This document shows positions 1-7,398 of a DNA stretch of 64,000 nt, one piece after another. The stretch lies in the NCBI RefSeq assembly GCF_000422565.1, contig NZ_KE383875.1, positions 131,742 to 195,741 on the forward strand, in the 5' to 3' direction. The translations under genes and the position numbers were made by a program. The first letter of the stretch is position 1. The number at the start of each line of letters is the position of its first letter. The stretch is from Desulfovibrio aminophilus DSM 12254 (lineage in GTDB: Bacteria > Desulfobacterota > Desulfovibrionia > Desulfovibrionales > Desulfovibrionaceae). The notes beneath the pieces are model-generated. The model made no database searches. It saw only the letters and a list, made by a program, of their open reading frames with translations, and was not told where the DNA came from.

Positions 1-324
1 TCCTACGCCATCCGCAACAGCATGCTCGACGTCTGGGTCGTGCTCGGCTTCGGCCTCATCGCCTACTTCGGAGGCTTGGTCGGCCTGGACACCGGGGCCA
101 TGGCCCTGGGCATCATCCTCGGCCCCATGATCGAGGAGAACCTCGGCAAGTGCTTCCACCTCTCCAAGGCCGAGGGGTCGCTGTGGAGCGTCTTCTTCAC
201 CAGTCCCATCTCCATCATCCTCATCGTGTTCACGGCGCTCTCCGTGGCCACTCCCTACATCCTGGAAATGAAGCGCAAACGTTACGCCAATCAGAGTGAC
301 AGCGAAGGAGGTTCCCATGCGTAG
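1..324 (+). CDS. tctA: Tripartite tricarboxylate transporter, large permease TctA (C-terminal end, cut by window edge)
   Basis: Open from the first base in frame 1, with stop TAG at 322-324, so only about 107 C-terminal residues are visible. They contain hydrophobic membrane segments and, at the very start, the YAIRN...D pattern followed by a GLDTGAMALG-type segment and PMIEENL, which matches the conserved end of TctA, the twelve-helix permease that imports tricarboxylates or related acids with a periplasmic binding protein. The stop overlaps the start of the following tctB-like gene, as in TctCBA operons. The substrate cannot be told from this fragment. Confidence 0.85.
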   Translation, partial: SYAIRNSMLDVWVVLGFGLIAYFGGLVGLDTGAMALGIILGPMIEENLGKCFHLSKAEGSLWSVFFTSPISIILIVFTALSVATPYILEMKRKRYANQSDSEGGSHA

Positions 325-769
325 GTCTTTTTCCGACATCGTCTCCGGCCTGGGGTTCCTGGTCGTGGCCGCGGCCTTCTGGTTCGCCGGACGCGACCTC
401 ACGGGCATCAGCCGCGTGTTCCCCACCGGCCTGGAGGTCTTCCTCGGCCTCGGCGGTCTGGCCTTGGTTTTCAACGGCATCCGGCTGGCCCGCAAGGAGG
501 CCGCCTGCGAAAAGGAGTTCATCGCCTGGAACCGGGTGGTGCTCATCACTGCGGCCTCGGTGATCTACGTCCTGCTCATCCCCCTGGTCGGCTTCTATGT
601 GACCTCGGTGGTCTTCCTCTTCGTCCTGGCCATGATCCTGGCCGAAAAGGGCAAGGGCAGGAAGGGCATGGTCCAGGCCCTGGCCTTCTCCGGCGGACTG
701 GTCGGGCTCATCTGGCTGGTCTTCCTGCAGATCCTTCAGGTGCCCACGCCCTCGGGCGCCCTCTTCTAG
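317..769 (+). CDS. tctB: Tripartite tricarboxylate transporter, small membrane subunit TctB
   Basis: A 150-residue integral membrane protein with about four hydrophobic segments (near residues 8-25, 36-53, 75-105 and 120-140), the size and layout of TctB. It partners with the large permease encoded just upstream, whose last codons it overlaps by 8 bases. Start ATG 317 is chosen because AAGGAGG lies five bases upstream; an in-frame ATG further upstream (296) lies inside tctA and lacks such a site. TctB proteins are poorly conserved, so the call rests mostly on size, topology and position. Confidence 0.85.
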   Translation: MRRSFSDIVSGLGFLVVAAAFWFAGRDLTGISRVFPTGLEVFLGLGGLALVFNGIRLARKEAACEKEFIAWNRVVLITAASVIYVLLIPLVGFYVTSVVFLFVLAMILAEKGKGRKGMVQALAFSGGLVGLIWLVFLQILQVPTPSGALF

Positions 770-791
770 GATCACGGGGGAACAGAACCGC

Positions 792-1589
792 ATGCCGCGC
801 GCCAACGTCATGAGCCTGTTGGGCAAGCACCCTTCCGACGGCTGGGCCGTGGGCTGCTTCGCCGTCTACAACCTGGAGTTCATCCGGGCCGTGACGGACG
901 CGGCCGAAATCGAAGCCGCCCCGGCGATCCTTTCCCTGGACGCCGAGGACTCCTCCCGACGCGGGCTGGAGGCCCTGGCCGCTGCGGCGCTGCACGCCGC
1001 GGGCCGGGCCTCCGTGCCCATCGCCGTCCACCTGAATCACGCCAAACGGTTTGATTTCCTCCTCGCAGCTCTGGACGCGGGGCTCGACTCGCTCATGTTC
1101 GACGGGTCGGCCCTGCCTCTGGAGGAAAACATCGACCTGACCCAGAAGGCCGCCCATCTGGTCCACGAAGGAGGGGGGGTCATCGAGGGTGAGGTCGGTG
1201 TCCTGAACGGCCCGGAGGACATCGCGGTGTTCCGACGCTTCGTCCGGGAGACCGAGGTGGACAGCCTGGCCGTCACCCTGTCCCCGCGCGGACCGGCCTG
1301 GGAGCCGTTGGTGCGGGAGCTGGTCCGGGAGCTGCCCGTGCCCCTGGTTCTGCACAACGGCAGCGTCCTGGGCGAGGCCGGCCTGAAGCAGGCCGTGCGC
1401 GCGGGCATCCGCAAGGTCAATGTGCATACGGAGCTGTTTTCGGTCTTTACCCAGGCCGTGTGCCGGGATATGGACTCCGGGCAGGGGTGCAGCCTCGCCG
1501 CCCTGGAAAGCGGGGTGGATGCGCTCACCAGCTGTGTCCGCAACCGTCTGCGCCTGCTCGGCTCCTCCGGGCGGGCTGGAGCGTCCTGA
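792..1589 (+). CDS. Class II fructose/tagatose-bisphosphate aldolase-like protein with altered active site
   Basis: A 265-residue TIM-barrel protein of the class II (zinc) ketose-bisphosphate aldolase family (FbaA/GatY/KbaY). Family landmarks are visible: VHLNHA at 79-84, SLMFDGSALPLEENI near 97-111, EGEVG, LHNGS and KVNVHTEL. Key positions differ from active enzymes: the catalytic Asp before the zinc His (HLDH) is Asn82, the His expected in the GTAHG segment appears as SPRG, and the HGGSG phosphate loop is HNGSV. His83 is kept. It may therefore catalyse another reaction or be inactive. It sits between tctB and a methyltransferase in one transcription direction with short gaps. Confidence 0.75.
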   Translation: MPRANVMSLLGKHPSDGWAVGCFAVYNLEFIRAVTDAAEIEAAPAILSLDAEDSSRRGLEALAAAALHAAGRASVPIAVHLNHAKRFDFLLAALDAGLDSLMFDGSALPLEENIDLTQKAAHLVHEGGGVIEGEVGVLNGPEDIAVFRRFVRETEVDSLAVTLSPRGPAWEPLVRELVRELPVPLVLHNGSVLGEAGLKQAVRAGIRKVNVHTELFSVFTQAVCRDMDSGQGCSLAALESGVDALTSCVRNRLRLLGSSGRAGAS

Positions 1590-1597
1590 TCCCGGAA

Positions 1598-2428
1598 ATG
1601 CATACGATCACCGACCGACGCTGCGCCTGGGACCGCTGCCGCAGGGCCGGTCCGGCCGTCCTTTCCCTGCTTTCCGGGCTGCTGCGCCTGGGACGCCCCG
1701 ATTCCGTCGCCTCCCTGCTGGACGACGGCTGCGGCGCCGGCGCCCTGTTGCGGGAACTGGCGGCTTGGCCGTTCCTGGAGCTGGATCTGGCCGGGATCGA
1801 TCCATCCGCCTCCATGCTGCGCCGGGCCACGGCCGCCCTCTCCGGCCTGCCCGTGCCCCTCGCCCAGGCCGACATGGCCCACCTGCCCTTTCCCCCGGCC
1901 AGTTTCGACGCCGTGGTCTGCGTCCACTCCCTGCACCGCTGCCACGCCCTGGAACCCAGTCCGGCCCTGCGTCTGTCCGCGCGGCGGGCGGCCCTGGCCG
2001 AGGCTGCGCGAGTGTTGCGCAGGGGCGGCATCCTCGTGGTCATACAAAGCGACATCCGCCAGGAGGAGGCCGATCCGCTCTGGAGCCGTTATTTCCCGGC
2101 GGCCCTCAAGTACAAGCGCGCGATCCGGCCCCGCTCCCGCGACATCCAGCGCTGGATGGGCGAGGCCGGGGTGCCGTTGCAGGGGCTCAAGCCCTTCCAC
2201 GACCATCTGGCGCGGCCCCTGTTCCGGCCCGAGCTGGCCCTGGACGACGCCTTCCTGACCCTCTTCTCGGAATTCGCCTTCCTCGGCGAGGAGGCCATCG
2301 CCGAGGGCCGTGACCAGCTGCGCCGGGACCAGGAGAGTGGGCGGCTGGCCGCCGTTCTTGAGGAATCCCTGCGGCGCTATGAACGACTGGGCGGCAACCT
2401 CACGGCCCACTGGGGCCGCCGCCGCTGA
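1598..2428 (+). CDS. Class I SAM-dependent methyltransferase (UbiE/Methyltransf_11 type)
   Basis: A 276-residue protein. SAM-binding motif I is LDDGCGAGALL, followed by the acidic GIDPSASM strand and the DMAHLPFPPASFDAVVC segment typical of Methyltransf_11. Start ATG 1598 lies nine bases after the stop of the aldolase-like gene; upstream in-frame codons overlap that gene in another frame and are unlikely. The SD is weak (CCGGAA), suggesting translation coupled to the upstream gene. The substrate cannot be inferred from sequence. Confidence 0.75.
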   Translation: MHTITDRRCAWDRCRRAGPAVLSLLSGLLRLGRPDSVASLLDDGCGAGALLRELAAWPFLELDLAGIDPSASMLRRATAALSGLPVPLAQADMAHLPFPPASFDAVVCVHSLHRCHALEPSPALRLSARRAALAEAARVLRRGGILVVIQSDIRQEEADPLWSRYFPAALKYKRAIRPRSRDIQRWMGEAGVPLQGLKPFHDHLARPLFRPELALDDAFLTLFSEFAFLGEEAIAEGRDQLRRDQESGRLAAVLEESLRRYERLGGNLTAHWGRRR

Positions 2429-2438
2429 GTTCCGGGCC

Positions 2439-2468
2439 TGGACCACGACACCCCGCAGGCGGTATGCT
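2439..2468 (+). promoter_or_regulatory. Candidate promoter placing the photolyase ATG at +1
   Basis: TGGACC at 2439-2444 and TATGCT at 2463-2468 are separated by 18 bases. The -10 ends six bases before ATG 2475, so transcription would begin at or next to the start codon. No Shine-Dalgarno sequence precedes the ATG. This is a match by eye only. Confidence 0.4.
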
Positions 2469-2474
2469 CTGGGC

Positions 2475-3860
2475 ATGACCTCCTCCGACCGCCATACCCT
2501 CTCCGCTCCCATGAGCCGGGCCCGTCTCCTGCGCCGGGGATCTGACCGCCCGGGCCCCGTACTTTACTGGATGCACCGCGAGCACCGCGCCGAGGACAAC
2601 TGGGGTCTGCTCCTGGCCCAGGACCTGGCCGCCGAACGCGGCGAGGCCTTGGCCGCGGTCCACTGCCTGGACCCGGCCTATCCCTCGGCCACCCTGCGTT
2701 CCTTCGCCTTTCTGCTCAAAGGCCTGCGCGAAACCGAGGCCCGGCTGCGGGCGAAGAACATCCCCTTGCTCTCCCGCCTGGGCTCCCCGCCCGCCGAGAT
2801 CGTCCGCCTGGCCCGCGAGGCGGGCCTCTCGGCCCTGGTCACGGACTTCGACCCCCTGCGCCACAAACGGGCCTGGGTCGAAGCGGTGGCCCGCGACCTG
2901 GACGCCGACATCTGGGAAGTGGATTCGCGCAACGTGGCGCCCTGCCTGCTGGCCTCGGACAAGAAGGAATGGGCCGCGCGCACCCTGCGGCCAAAAATCC
3001 ACCGGCTCCTGCCCGATTTTCTGGAGGAGCCCCGGCCACTGGCCGCGCATCCCCGGCCCTGGCCCGGAGCCGCTCCGGCCGTGGATTGGGACACTACCCT
3101 GGCGGCGCTCAGGCCGGACGCCTCCGTGCCCGAGGCGGACTGGATCGTTCCGGGCGAGACCGCTGCGGCCGAGGCGCTCCGTTCCTTCCTGGCCGAACGG
3201 CTGGCCCGCTATCACAAGGAGAAGAACGACCCCAACAAGGGGGCCGTGTCCCTGCTCTCGCCCTACCTGCACTTCGGCCAGCTCTCATCCCTGCGCGCGG
3301 CCCTGGCCGTGTCGCGCGCGGCGGTTCCGGCCGAGGCCCGGGACGTGTTCCTGGAGGAATTGGTCGTGCGCCGGGAACTGGCGGACAATTTCTGCTTCCA
3401 CGAACCGCGCTACGATTCGGTGGAGGGGTTTCCTGCCTGGGCCCGCGCGACCCTGGACAAGCACCGCGCGGACACGCGCCCGGCGATCTATTCACCGACC
3501 GACTTGGAGGATGGGCGAACGAACGATCCGCTCTGGAACGCGGCCCAGCTCCAGATGGTCCGCTCCGGGCACATGCATGGCTGGCTGCGCATGTACTGGG
3601 CCAAGAAAATCCTGGAATGGTCGGCCTCGCCGGAGGCGGCCCTGGAGACGGCCATCCGGCTCAACGACCGTTGGCTCCTGGACGGCCGCGACCCCAACGG
3701 CTACACGGGCATCGCCTGGAGCCTGGGCGGGGTCCACGACCGACCCTGGGGCGAACGGCCGGTGTTCGGCACGGTGCGCTGCATGACCTTTCGGGGAGCG
3801 CGCGGAAAGTTCGACGTGCGGGCCTTCGCCCGAAGCATGGGCGCCTGGACCGGGGACTAG
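2475..3860 (+). CDS. phr: Class II CPD photolyase (deoxyribodipyrimidine photo-lyase)
   Basis: A 461-residue flavoprotein that repairs UV-induced cyclobutane pyrimidine dimers using light. Class II signatures are present: YWMHREHRAEDNWGLLLAQ near residues 34-52, VVRRELADNFCFHEP in the middle, and the FAD/DNA-binding C-terminal half with SPTDLEDGRTNDPLWNAAQ, GHMHGWLRMYWAKKI and RDPNGYTGIAWSLGGVHDRPWGERPVFG. ATG 2475 is preferred over upstream in-frame codons because the conserved part begins soon after it and because a -10-like hexamer sits just before it; ATG 2511 is an alternative. The stop TAG shares the palindrome CTAG with the stop of the convergent gene. Confidence 0.93.
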   Translation: MTSSDRHTLSAPMSRARLLRRGSDRPGPVLYWMHREHRAEDNWGLLLAQDLAAERGEALAAVHCLDPAYPSATLRSFAFLLKGLRETEARLRAKNIPLLSRLGSPPAEIVRLAREAGLSALVTDFDPLRHKRAWVEAVARDLDADIWEVDSRNVAPCLLASDKKEWAARTLRPKIHRLLPDFLEEPRPLAAHPRPWPGAAPAVDWDTTLAALRPDASVPEADWIVPGETAAAEALRSFLAERLARYHKEKNDPNKGAVSLLSPYLHFGQLSSLRAALAVSRAAVPAEARDVFLEELVVRRELADNFCFHEPRYDSVEGFPAWARATLDKHRADTRPAIYSPTDLEDGRTNDPLWNAAQLQMVRSGHMHGWLRMYWAKKILEWSASPEAALETAIRLNDRWLLDGRDPNGYTGIAWSLGGVHDRPWGERPVFGTVRCMTFRGARGKFDVRAFARSMGAWTGD

Positions 3861-5197
3861 CGGGAGCGGGTCCGGCAACGCTCCAGAAGCGCGACGGCCT
3901 CTGCGTGCTCCGGGTCCAGTTTGACGGCGTTTTCCAGATATTCCACTGCGGTGCGGGCGTCGCCGCACTCGCTGAAGACCTTGCCCAGGTTGAAGGAGAC
4001 GTTGGCGCTGCGCAAGTGAAAACGGGGGTTGATCTCCAGGGCCTTGCGCAGAGCCAGCATGGCCTCGCGCTTCTTCTCTCCGTCGAGGTAGGCCAGGGCG
4101 ATGTTGTAGTGCAAGCCCTCGTCGTCCGGGGCCACGGACTGGGCCTTTTCGTAGTTGGCGATGGCCTCCCGCCACTTGCCCTGGCGGCGCAGGGCGATGC
4201 CGAGCCGGTTGAAGTAGATCAGATCCTCGCGGGTCAGGTTCTTGCCCTTGGACTCGATCATCTTCGCCAGGTACTTTTCGGCCAGCTCGGGGGAGGTGTC
4301 GCCCACGGCGTTGGCGATGTTCTCGGCGATGACGCCGATGATGCTCATGGCCTCCTGGGTGGCGGCGTCGATGGCCTGGTCGAAGTACTTCTCGGCCGTG
4401 CTGAACTCGCCCTTGCCCGCGTGGACCTTGCCGATCTCGCACTTGCGCTCGGTGTGCAGGGGGGAAAGCCGATCCAGCTTCTTGAGGTACTCCAGGTACA
4501 GCTCCTGGTCATGGTCCTTGTAGACGTTGGCCAGGCGCTTGAGCGGCTCCAGGTAGAGCGTGGAACTCTTGTGGGCCTCCAGGTAGGCCTCGATGGCGTC
4601 CTCGCGGCGGCCCATCTCCAGATAGGCGTCGCCCTTGAGCATGAGTCCGGCCGGGCTGCCCGGCTTGAGCGCGAGGATCTTCTCGGCCAGTTTGAGCACC
4701 TGCTTGAGGTCGCCCTTGTTCAGGAAGTCCTTGCCCACGTCCATGAGTTCGGAGAGCTTGCCCTGGGGCTTGATGGTGAAGGCCAGCTTCTCGATGACGT
4801 TGTTCATGGAGGCGGGCTTGGCGATGACGTTGTTCACGCCCAGTTCGTAGAAGTAGGCGATGTTCTCCTTGCGCGTCTCGCTGACGAGCACGATGACTTT
4901 CTGGTCCGGGAAGAGATTCTTGACGTTGACGATGAATTCCGTGCTGGGACGGCCCTTGACCAGCCGCTCCACCAGGAGGATCGCCGGCACCTTGCGCGCG
5001 CCGTATTCCCGGATGGACTTGGAGGCCGCGGGCAGGTCGGAAAAGACATGTACGCAGTCGCGCTTCACGCCCACGGTCTTGTTGATGGCCATGCGCAGAA
5101 CCTTGACGAAGAGGGGATCCTCGGAGACCAGCAAGAGCACGTTCTCGGTCTTGTCCAAAAACTCAAAGACGATTCTGTCGTACACGCCGGTATTCAT
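3857..5197 (-). CDS. Receiver-like plus tetratricopeptide repeat protein
   Basis: A 446-residue cytoplasmic protein. Residues about 18-130 look like a response-regulator receiver: the acidic pair follows VLLLVS, and the conserved Lys is in VIAKPAS. The phospho-acceptor strand reads AILLVERL, so the usual Asp appears replaced by Glu, pointing to a phosphorylation-independent receiver. The rest (about 145-446) is a series of TPR helices with motifs such as AGLMLKGDAYLEMGRREDAI and WREAIANYEKAQSVAPDD, a protein-interaction scaffold. ATG 5197 is chosen for the G-rich stretch just upstream and because the fold begins there. The partner is unknown. Confidence 0.8.
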   Translation of the reverse strand: MNTGVYDRIVFEFLDKTENVLLLVSEDPLFVKVLRMAINKTVGVKRDCVHVFSDLPAASKSIREYGARKVPAILLVERLVKGRPSTEFIVNVKNLFPDQKVIVLVSETRKENIAYFYELGVNNVIAKPASMNNVIEKLAFTIKPQGKLSELMDVGKDFLNKGDLKQVLKLAEKILALKPGSPAGLMLKGDAYLEMGRREDAIEAYLEAHKSSTLYLEPLKRLANVYKDHDQELYLEYLKKLDRLSPLHTERKCEIGKVHAGKGEFSTAEKYFDQAIDAATQEAMSIIGVIAENIANAVGDTSPELAEKYLAKMIESKGKNLTREDLIYFNRLGIALRRQGKWREAIANYEKAQSVAPDDEGLHYNIALAYLDGEKKREAMLALRKALEINPRFHLRSANVSFNLGKVFSECGDARTAVEYLENAVKLDPEHAEAVALLERCRTRSR

Positions 5198-5253
5198 CGC
5201 GAGCCCCCCAAAAAAAGATATGGACGACAAGGGTCTCCCCCGCCGAGGACCGG

Positions 5254-5282
5254 ATCATATCCGAATTCGGATGTCTGGAAAA
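5254..5282 (-). promoter_or_regulatory. Candidate promoter with palindromic operator-like spacer
   Basis: On the minus strand TTTTCC (5282-5277) and TATGAT (5259-5254) are 17 bases apart, upstream of the TPR protein gene. A perfect 14-base palindrome, ATCCGAATTCGGAT at 5259-5272, lies within the spacer, where a regulator could block RNA polymerase. The -35 is weak, so this is tentative. Confidence 0.35.
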
Positions 5283-5303
5283 GACCGGCTTGACATGTAT
5301 CGT

Positions 5304-5606
5304 TCAGGCGATGACTCGCAGAAGCCAGACAAGGCCGACACCCGTGACCAGGGACAACGGCAAATTGGCGAAACGCGCGGCAACGGCCACGGTGGCCGCG
5401 GTGGCGACCCATTCCGGGAGTCCTCCGCCCAGGATCGACGGCGCGAGAATGGCCACCAGAACCGTCCCCGGAATGGCCTGGAGGAAGGCCCCGGCCCGGC
5501 CGGTGAGCCGCAGACGGTTGACGAGGAAGAGCCCGGCGGCGCGGGTCAGATAGGTGACCAGGGCCATTCCGGTCACGGCCAGGGCGGTCTGCCAGCCTTC
5601 AGGCAC
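5304..5606 (-). CDS. azlD: Branched-chain amino acid exporter small subunit AzlD family
   Basis: A 100-residue membrane protein with about three or four hydrophobic helices and the AzlD-type TYLTRAAGLFLV and IPGTVLVAILAP segments. With AzlC it forms a branched-chain amino acid exporter. Start GTG 5606 is proposed because it overlaps the end of azlC by eight bases, as usual for this pair; an ATG further upstream would add 13 residues unlike the family. Confidence 0.82.
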   Translation of the reverse strand: MPEGWQTALAVTGMALVTYLTRAAGLFLVNRLRLTGRAGAFLQAIPGTVLVAILAPSILGGGLPEWVATAATVAVAARFANLPLSLVTGVGLVWLLRVIA

Positions 5607-6315
5607 GGGAGCGGTCCCCGTCCCGCCGCATGAGCGCCGCGGCAAGACTCCCGGCCAGGGCCCCGGCCAGAATATGCCACTTGCCCGGCAGGGCCTTGGC
5701 CGCCAGTACCGAGACCAGGGCCGCCAAACCCCAGGGCAGGATGTCGCCCCGGCCCCGGCGCAGGCCGGTGAGCAGGGCCAGAAACACGGCCGTGAAGGCG
5801 AAGTCCAGGCCGTAGCGCGCCGGGTCGCCCAGTCCGGCCACGGCCACCCGGCCCAGCAGGGTCGCGGCCAGCCAAGCCGCGTACACGATCAGGCCGCTGC
5901 CCAGGAGATAGGCCCCGTTCACGGCTCCGCCCCGGGCATAGCGCGCCAGCGTCAGGGCCCAGGACTCGTCGCAGAGGAAGAACAGGGAGCCATAGGCCTG
6001 CAGCGGCGTCAGCCGGGAGAACCAGGGCCCCAGGGCCGCGCCCATGAGCACATGGCGCAGATTCACGGCCAGAGTGGTGATGAAGAGTCCGGCGAAAGGC
6101 AGATTCGGGCCCCAGAGGTCCAGGGCCACGAACTGGCTGGCCCCGGCGAAGACGAAGCCGCTCATGCACAAGGCCCCGGCGGCTCCCAGCCCGGCCTGCC
6201 GGGCCAGAGCCCCGAAGACCAGCCCATAGGTGAACACCCCCAGGGCCACGGGCCAGCTCGCGCGCGCGCCCTCCAGCAGTCCGGCTCGATCGAAGCGCAG
6301 GCCGCCCGCGCTCAC
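5599..6315 (-). CDS. azlC: Branched-chain amino acid permease AzlC family
   Basis: A 238-residue inner-membrane protein with about seven hydrophobic segments. AzlC landmarks are GFVFAGASQFVAL, FITTLAVNLRHVLMGAAL and FFLCDESWAL. It forms an amino acid exporter with AzlD. Its GTG start (6315) overlaps the TGA stop of fabD in the four bases GTGA, so translation is probably coupled to an unrelated fatty-acid gene. Confidence 0.88.
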   Translation of the reverse strand: MSAGGLRFDRAGLLEGARASWPVALGVFTYGLVFGALARQAGLGAAGALCMSGFVFAGASQFVALDLWGPNLPFAGLFITTLAVNLRHVLMGAALGPWFSRLTPLQAYGSLFFLCDESWALTLARYARGGAVNGAYLLGSGLIVYAAWLAATLLGRVAVAGLGDPARYGLDFAFTAVFLALLTGLRRGRGDILPWGLAALVSVLAAKALPGKWHILAGALAGSLAAALMRRDGDRSRA

Positions 6316-7241
6316 CCCGGAAGGGCCTCGACCTCGGCCAGGGTCGCCGCCGCGCCGATTTCCAGGCCCTCAACGCCCTCCAGGTTGGCCTTGGCCAGTT
6401 TGGAGAGCACGCCCTTGGGCCCCAGCTCCAGGAAACGGCGGCAGCCCGCGTCCTTGAGATTGTTCATGGTCTGGACCCAGAGCACGGAGGAGGTCATCTG
6501 GGCGGTCACGGCCTTCTTCGCGCCTGCGGCCGAGGGCTCGGGCCGGGCGGTGGCGTTGTGGTACACGGCCAACTCCGGCGCGCGCCAGTGGAGTTTGTCC
6601 AGAAGCTTGGCGAAGGCGGCGGCCGCCTCGGCCATGAGCGGACTGTGGAAGGCCCCGGACACGGCCAGGGGAATGGCCCGCCCCTTGCGCTCCTTGACCA
6701 GCTCGGCGGCGCGGTCCAGGGCGGGTTTCTCGCCGGAGAGCACGAACTGGGCCGGGGAATTGTAGTTGGCGATGCGCAACTCCCGTCCGGTGTCCGCCAG
6801 GGCCTGGGCCGTCACGGCCTCCACCTCGGCCTGGGGCAGCTTGACCACGGCGGCCATGCCGTGGCCCTCGGCCCCGGCCTGGGACATGAGCTTGCCGCGC
6901 AGGACCACGGCGCGCACCACGTCCTCCACGGAGAGTATCCCGGCGGCGGCCAGGGCCGCGAACTCGCCCAGGCTGTGCCCGGCGGCGGCGGCGGGACGCA
7001 GACGGCCGCGCGCGGCCAGCCAGATGCTCAGGTTGACCACTGTGAGCGCGGGCTGCAGGGCCGAGGTCTCGGCCATGTCGGCCTCCTCGCCGTCCCAGTA
7101 GATGCCGCGCAGGGGCAGGCCGGACTCTCTCTCGGCCAGGATCCAAAGGTCGCGGGCCTCGTCGCGGGCCTCAGCCAGGCCGCGGCCCATGCCTTTTTCC
7201 TGGGAGCCCTGGCCGGGGAACAGAACGCACAGATCACTCAT
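6312..7241 (-). CDS. fabD: Malonyl-CoA:ACP transacylase FabD
   Basis: A 309-residue cytosolic enzyme that moves malonyl from CoA to acyl carrier protein in fatty-acid synthesis. Motifs: FPGQGSQ at 8-14, nucleophile Ser90 in GHSLG, and catalytic His199 in GAFHS. Start ATG has GGAGGAG upstream. No other fab genes are adjacent; instead it leads into azlC-azlD. The 157-base gap upstream (7242-7398) carries a perfect 16-base palindrome, GCGTCCGCGCGGACGC, at 7279-7294, of unknown role. Confidence 0.93.
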   Translation of the reverse strand: MSDLCVLFPGQGSQEKGMGRGLAEARDEARDLWILAERESGLPLRGIYWDGEEADMAETSALQPALTVVNLSIWLAARGRLRPAAAAGHSLGEFAALAAAGILSVEDVVRAVVLRGKLMSQAGAEGHGMAAVVKLPQAEVEAVTAQALADTGRELRIANYNSPAQFVLSGEKPALDRAAELVKERKGRAIPLAVSGAFHSPLMAEAAAAFAKLLDKLHWRAPELAVYHNATARPEPSAAGAKKAVTAQMTSSVLWVQTMNNLKDAGCRRFLELGPKGVLSKLAKANLEGVEGLEIGAAATLAEVEALPG

Positions 7242-7398
7242 GCGGGATTCTCCTCCGCGCGCGGCGGGGGTTGATGCGGCGTCCGCGCGGACGCGGCCGC
7301 CTTTTCATCGAACAGTCGGAAGCACACGGACGGACGACACCGATCCGTACGCGGACTCCGGATTCTGGACATGCGGCCTGGCGGCCCGGACAGCCTCC

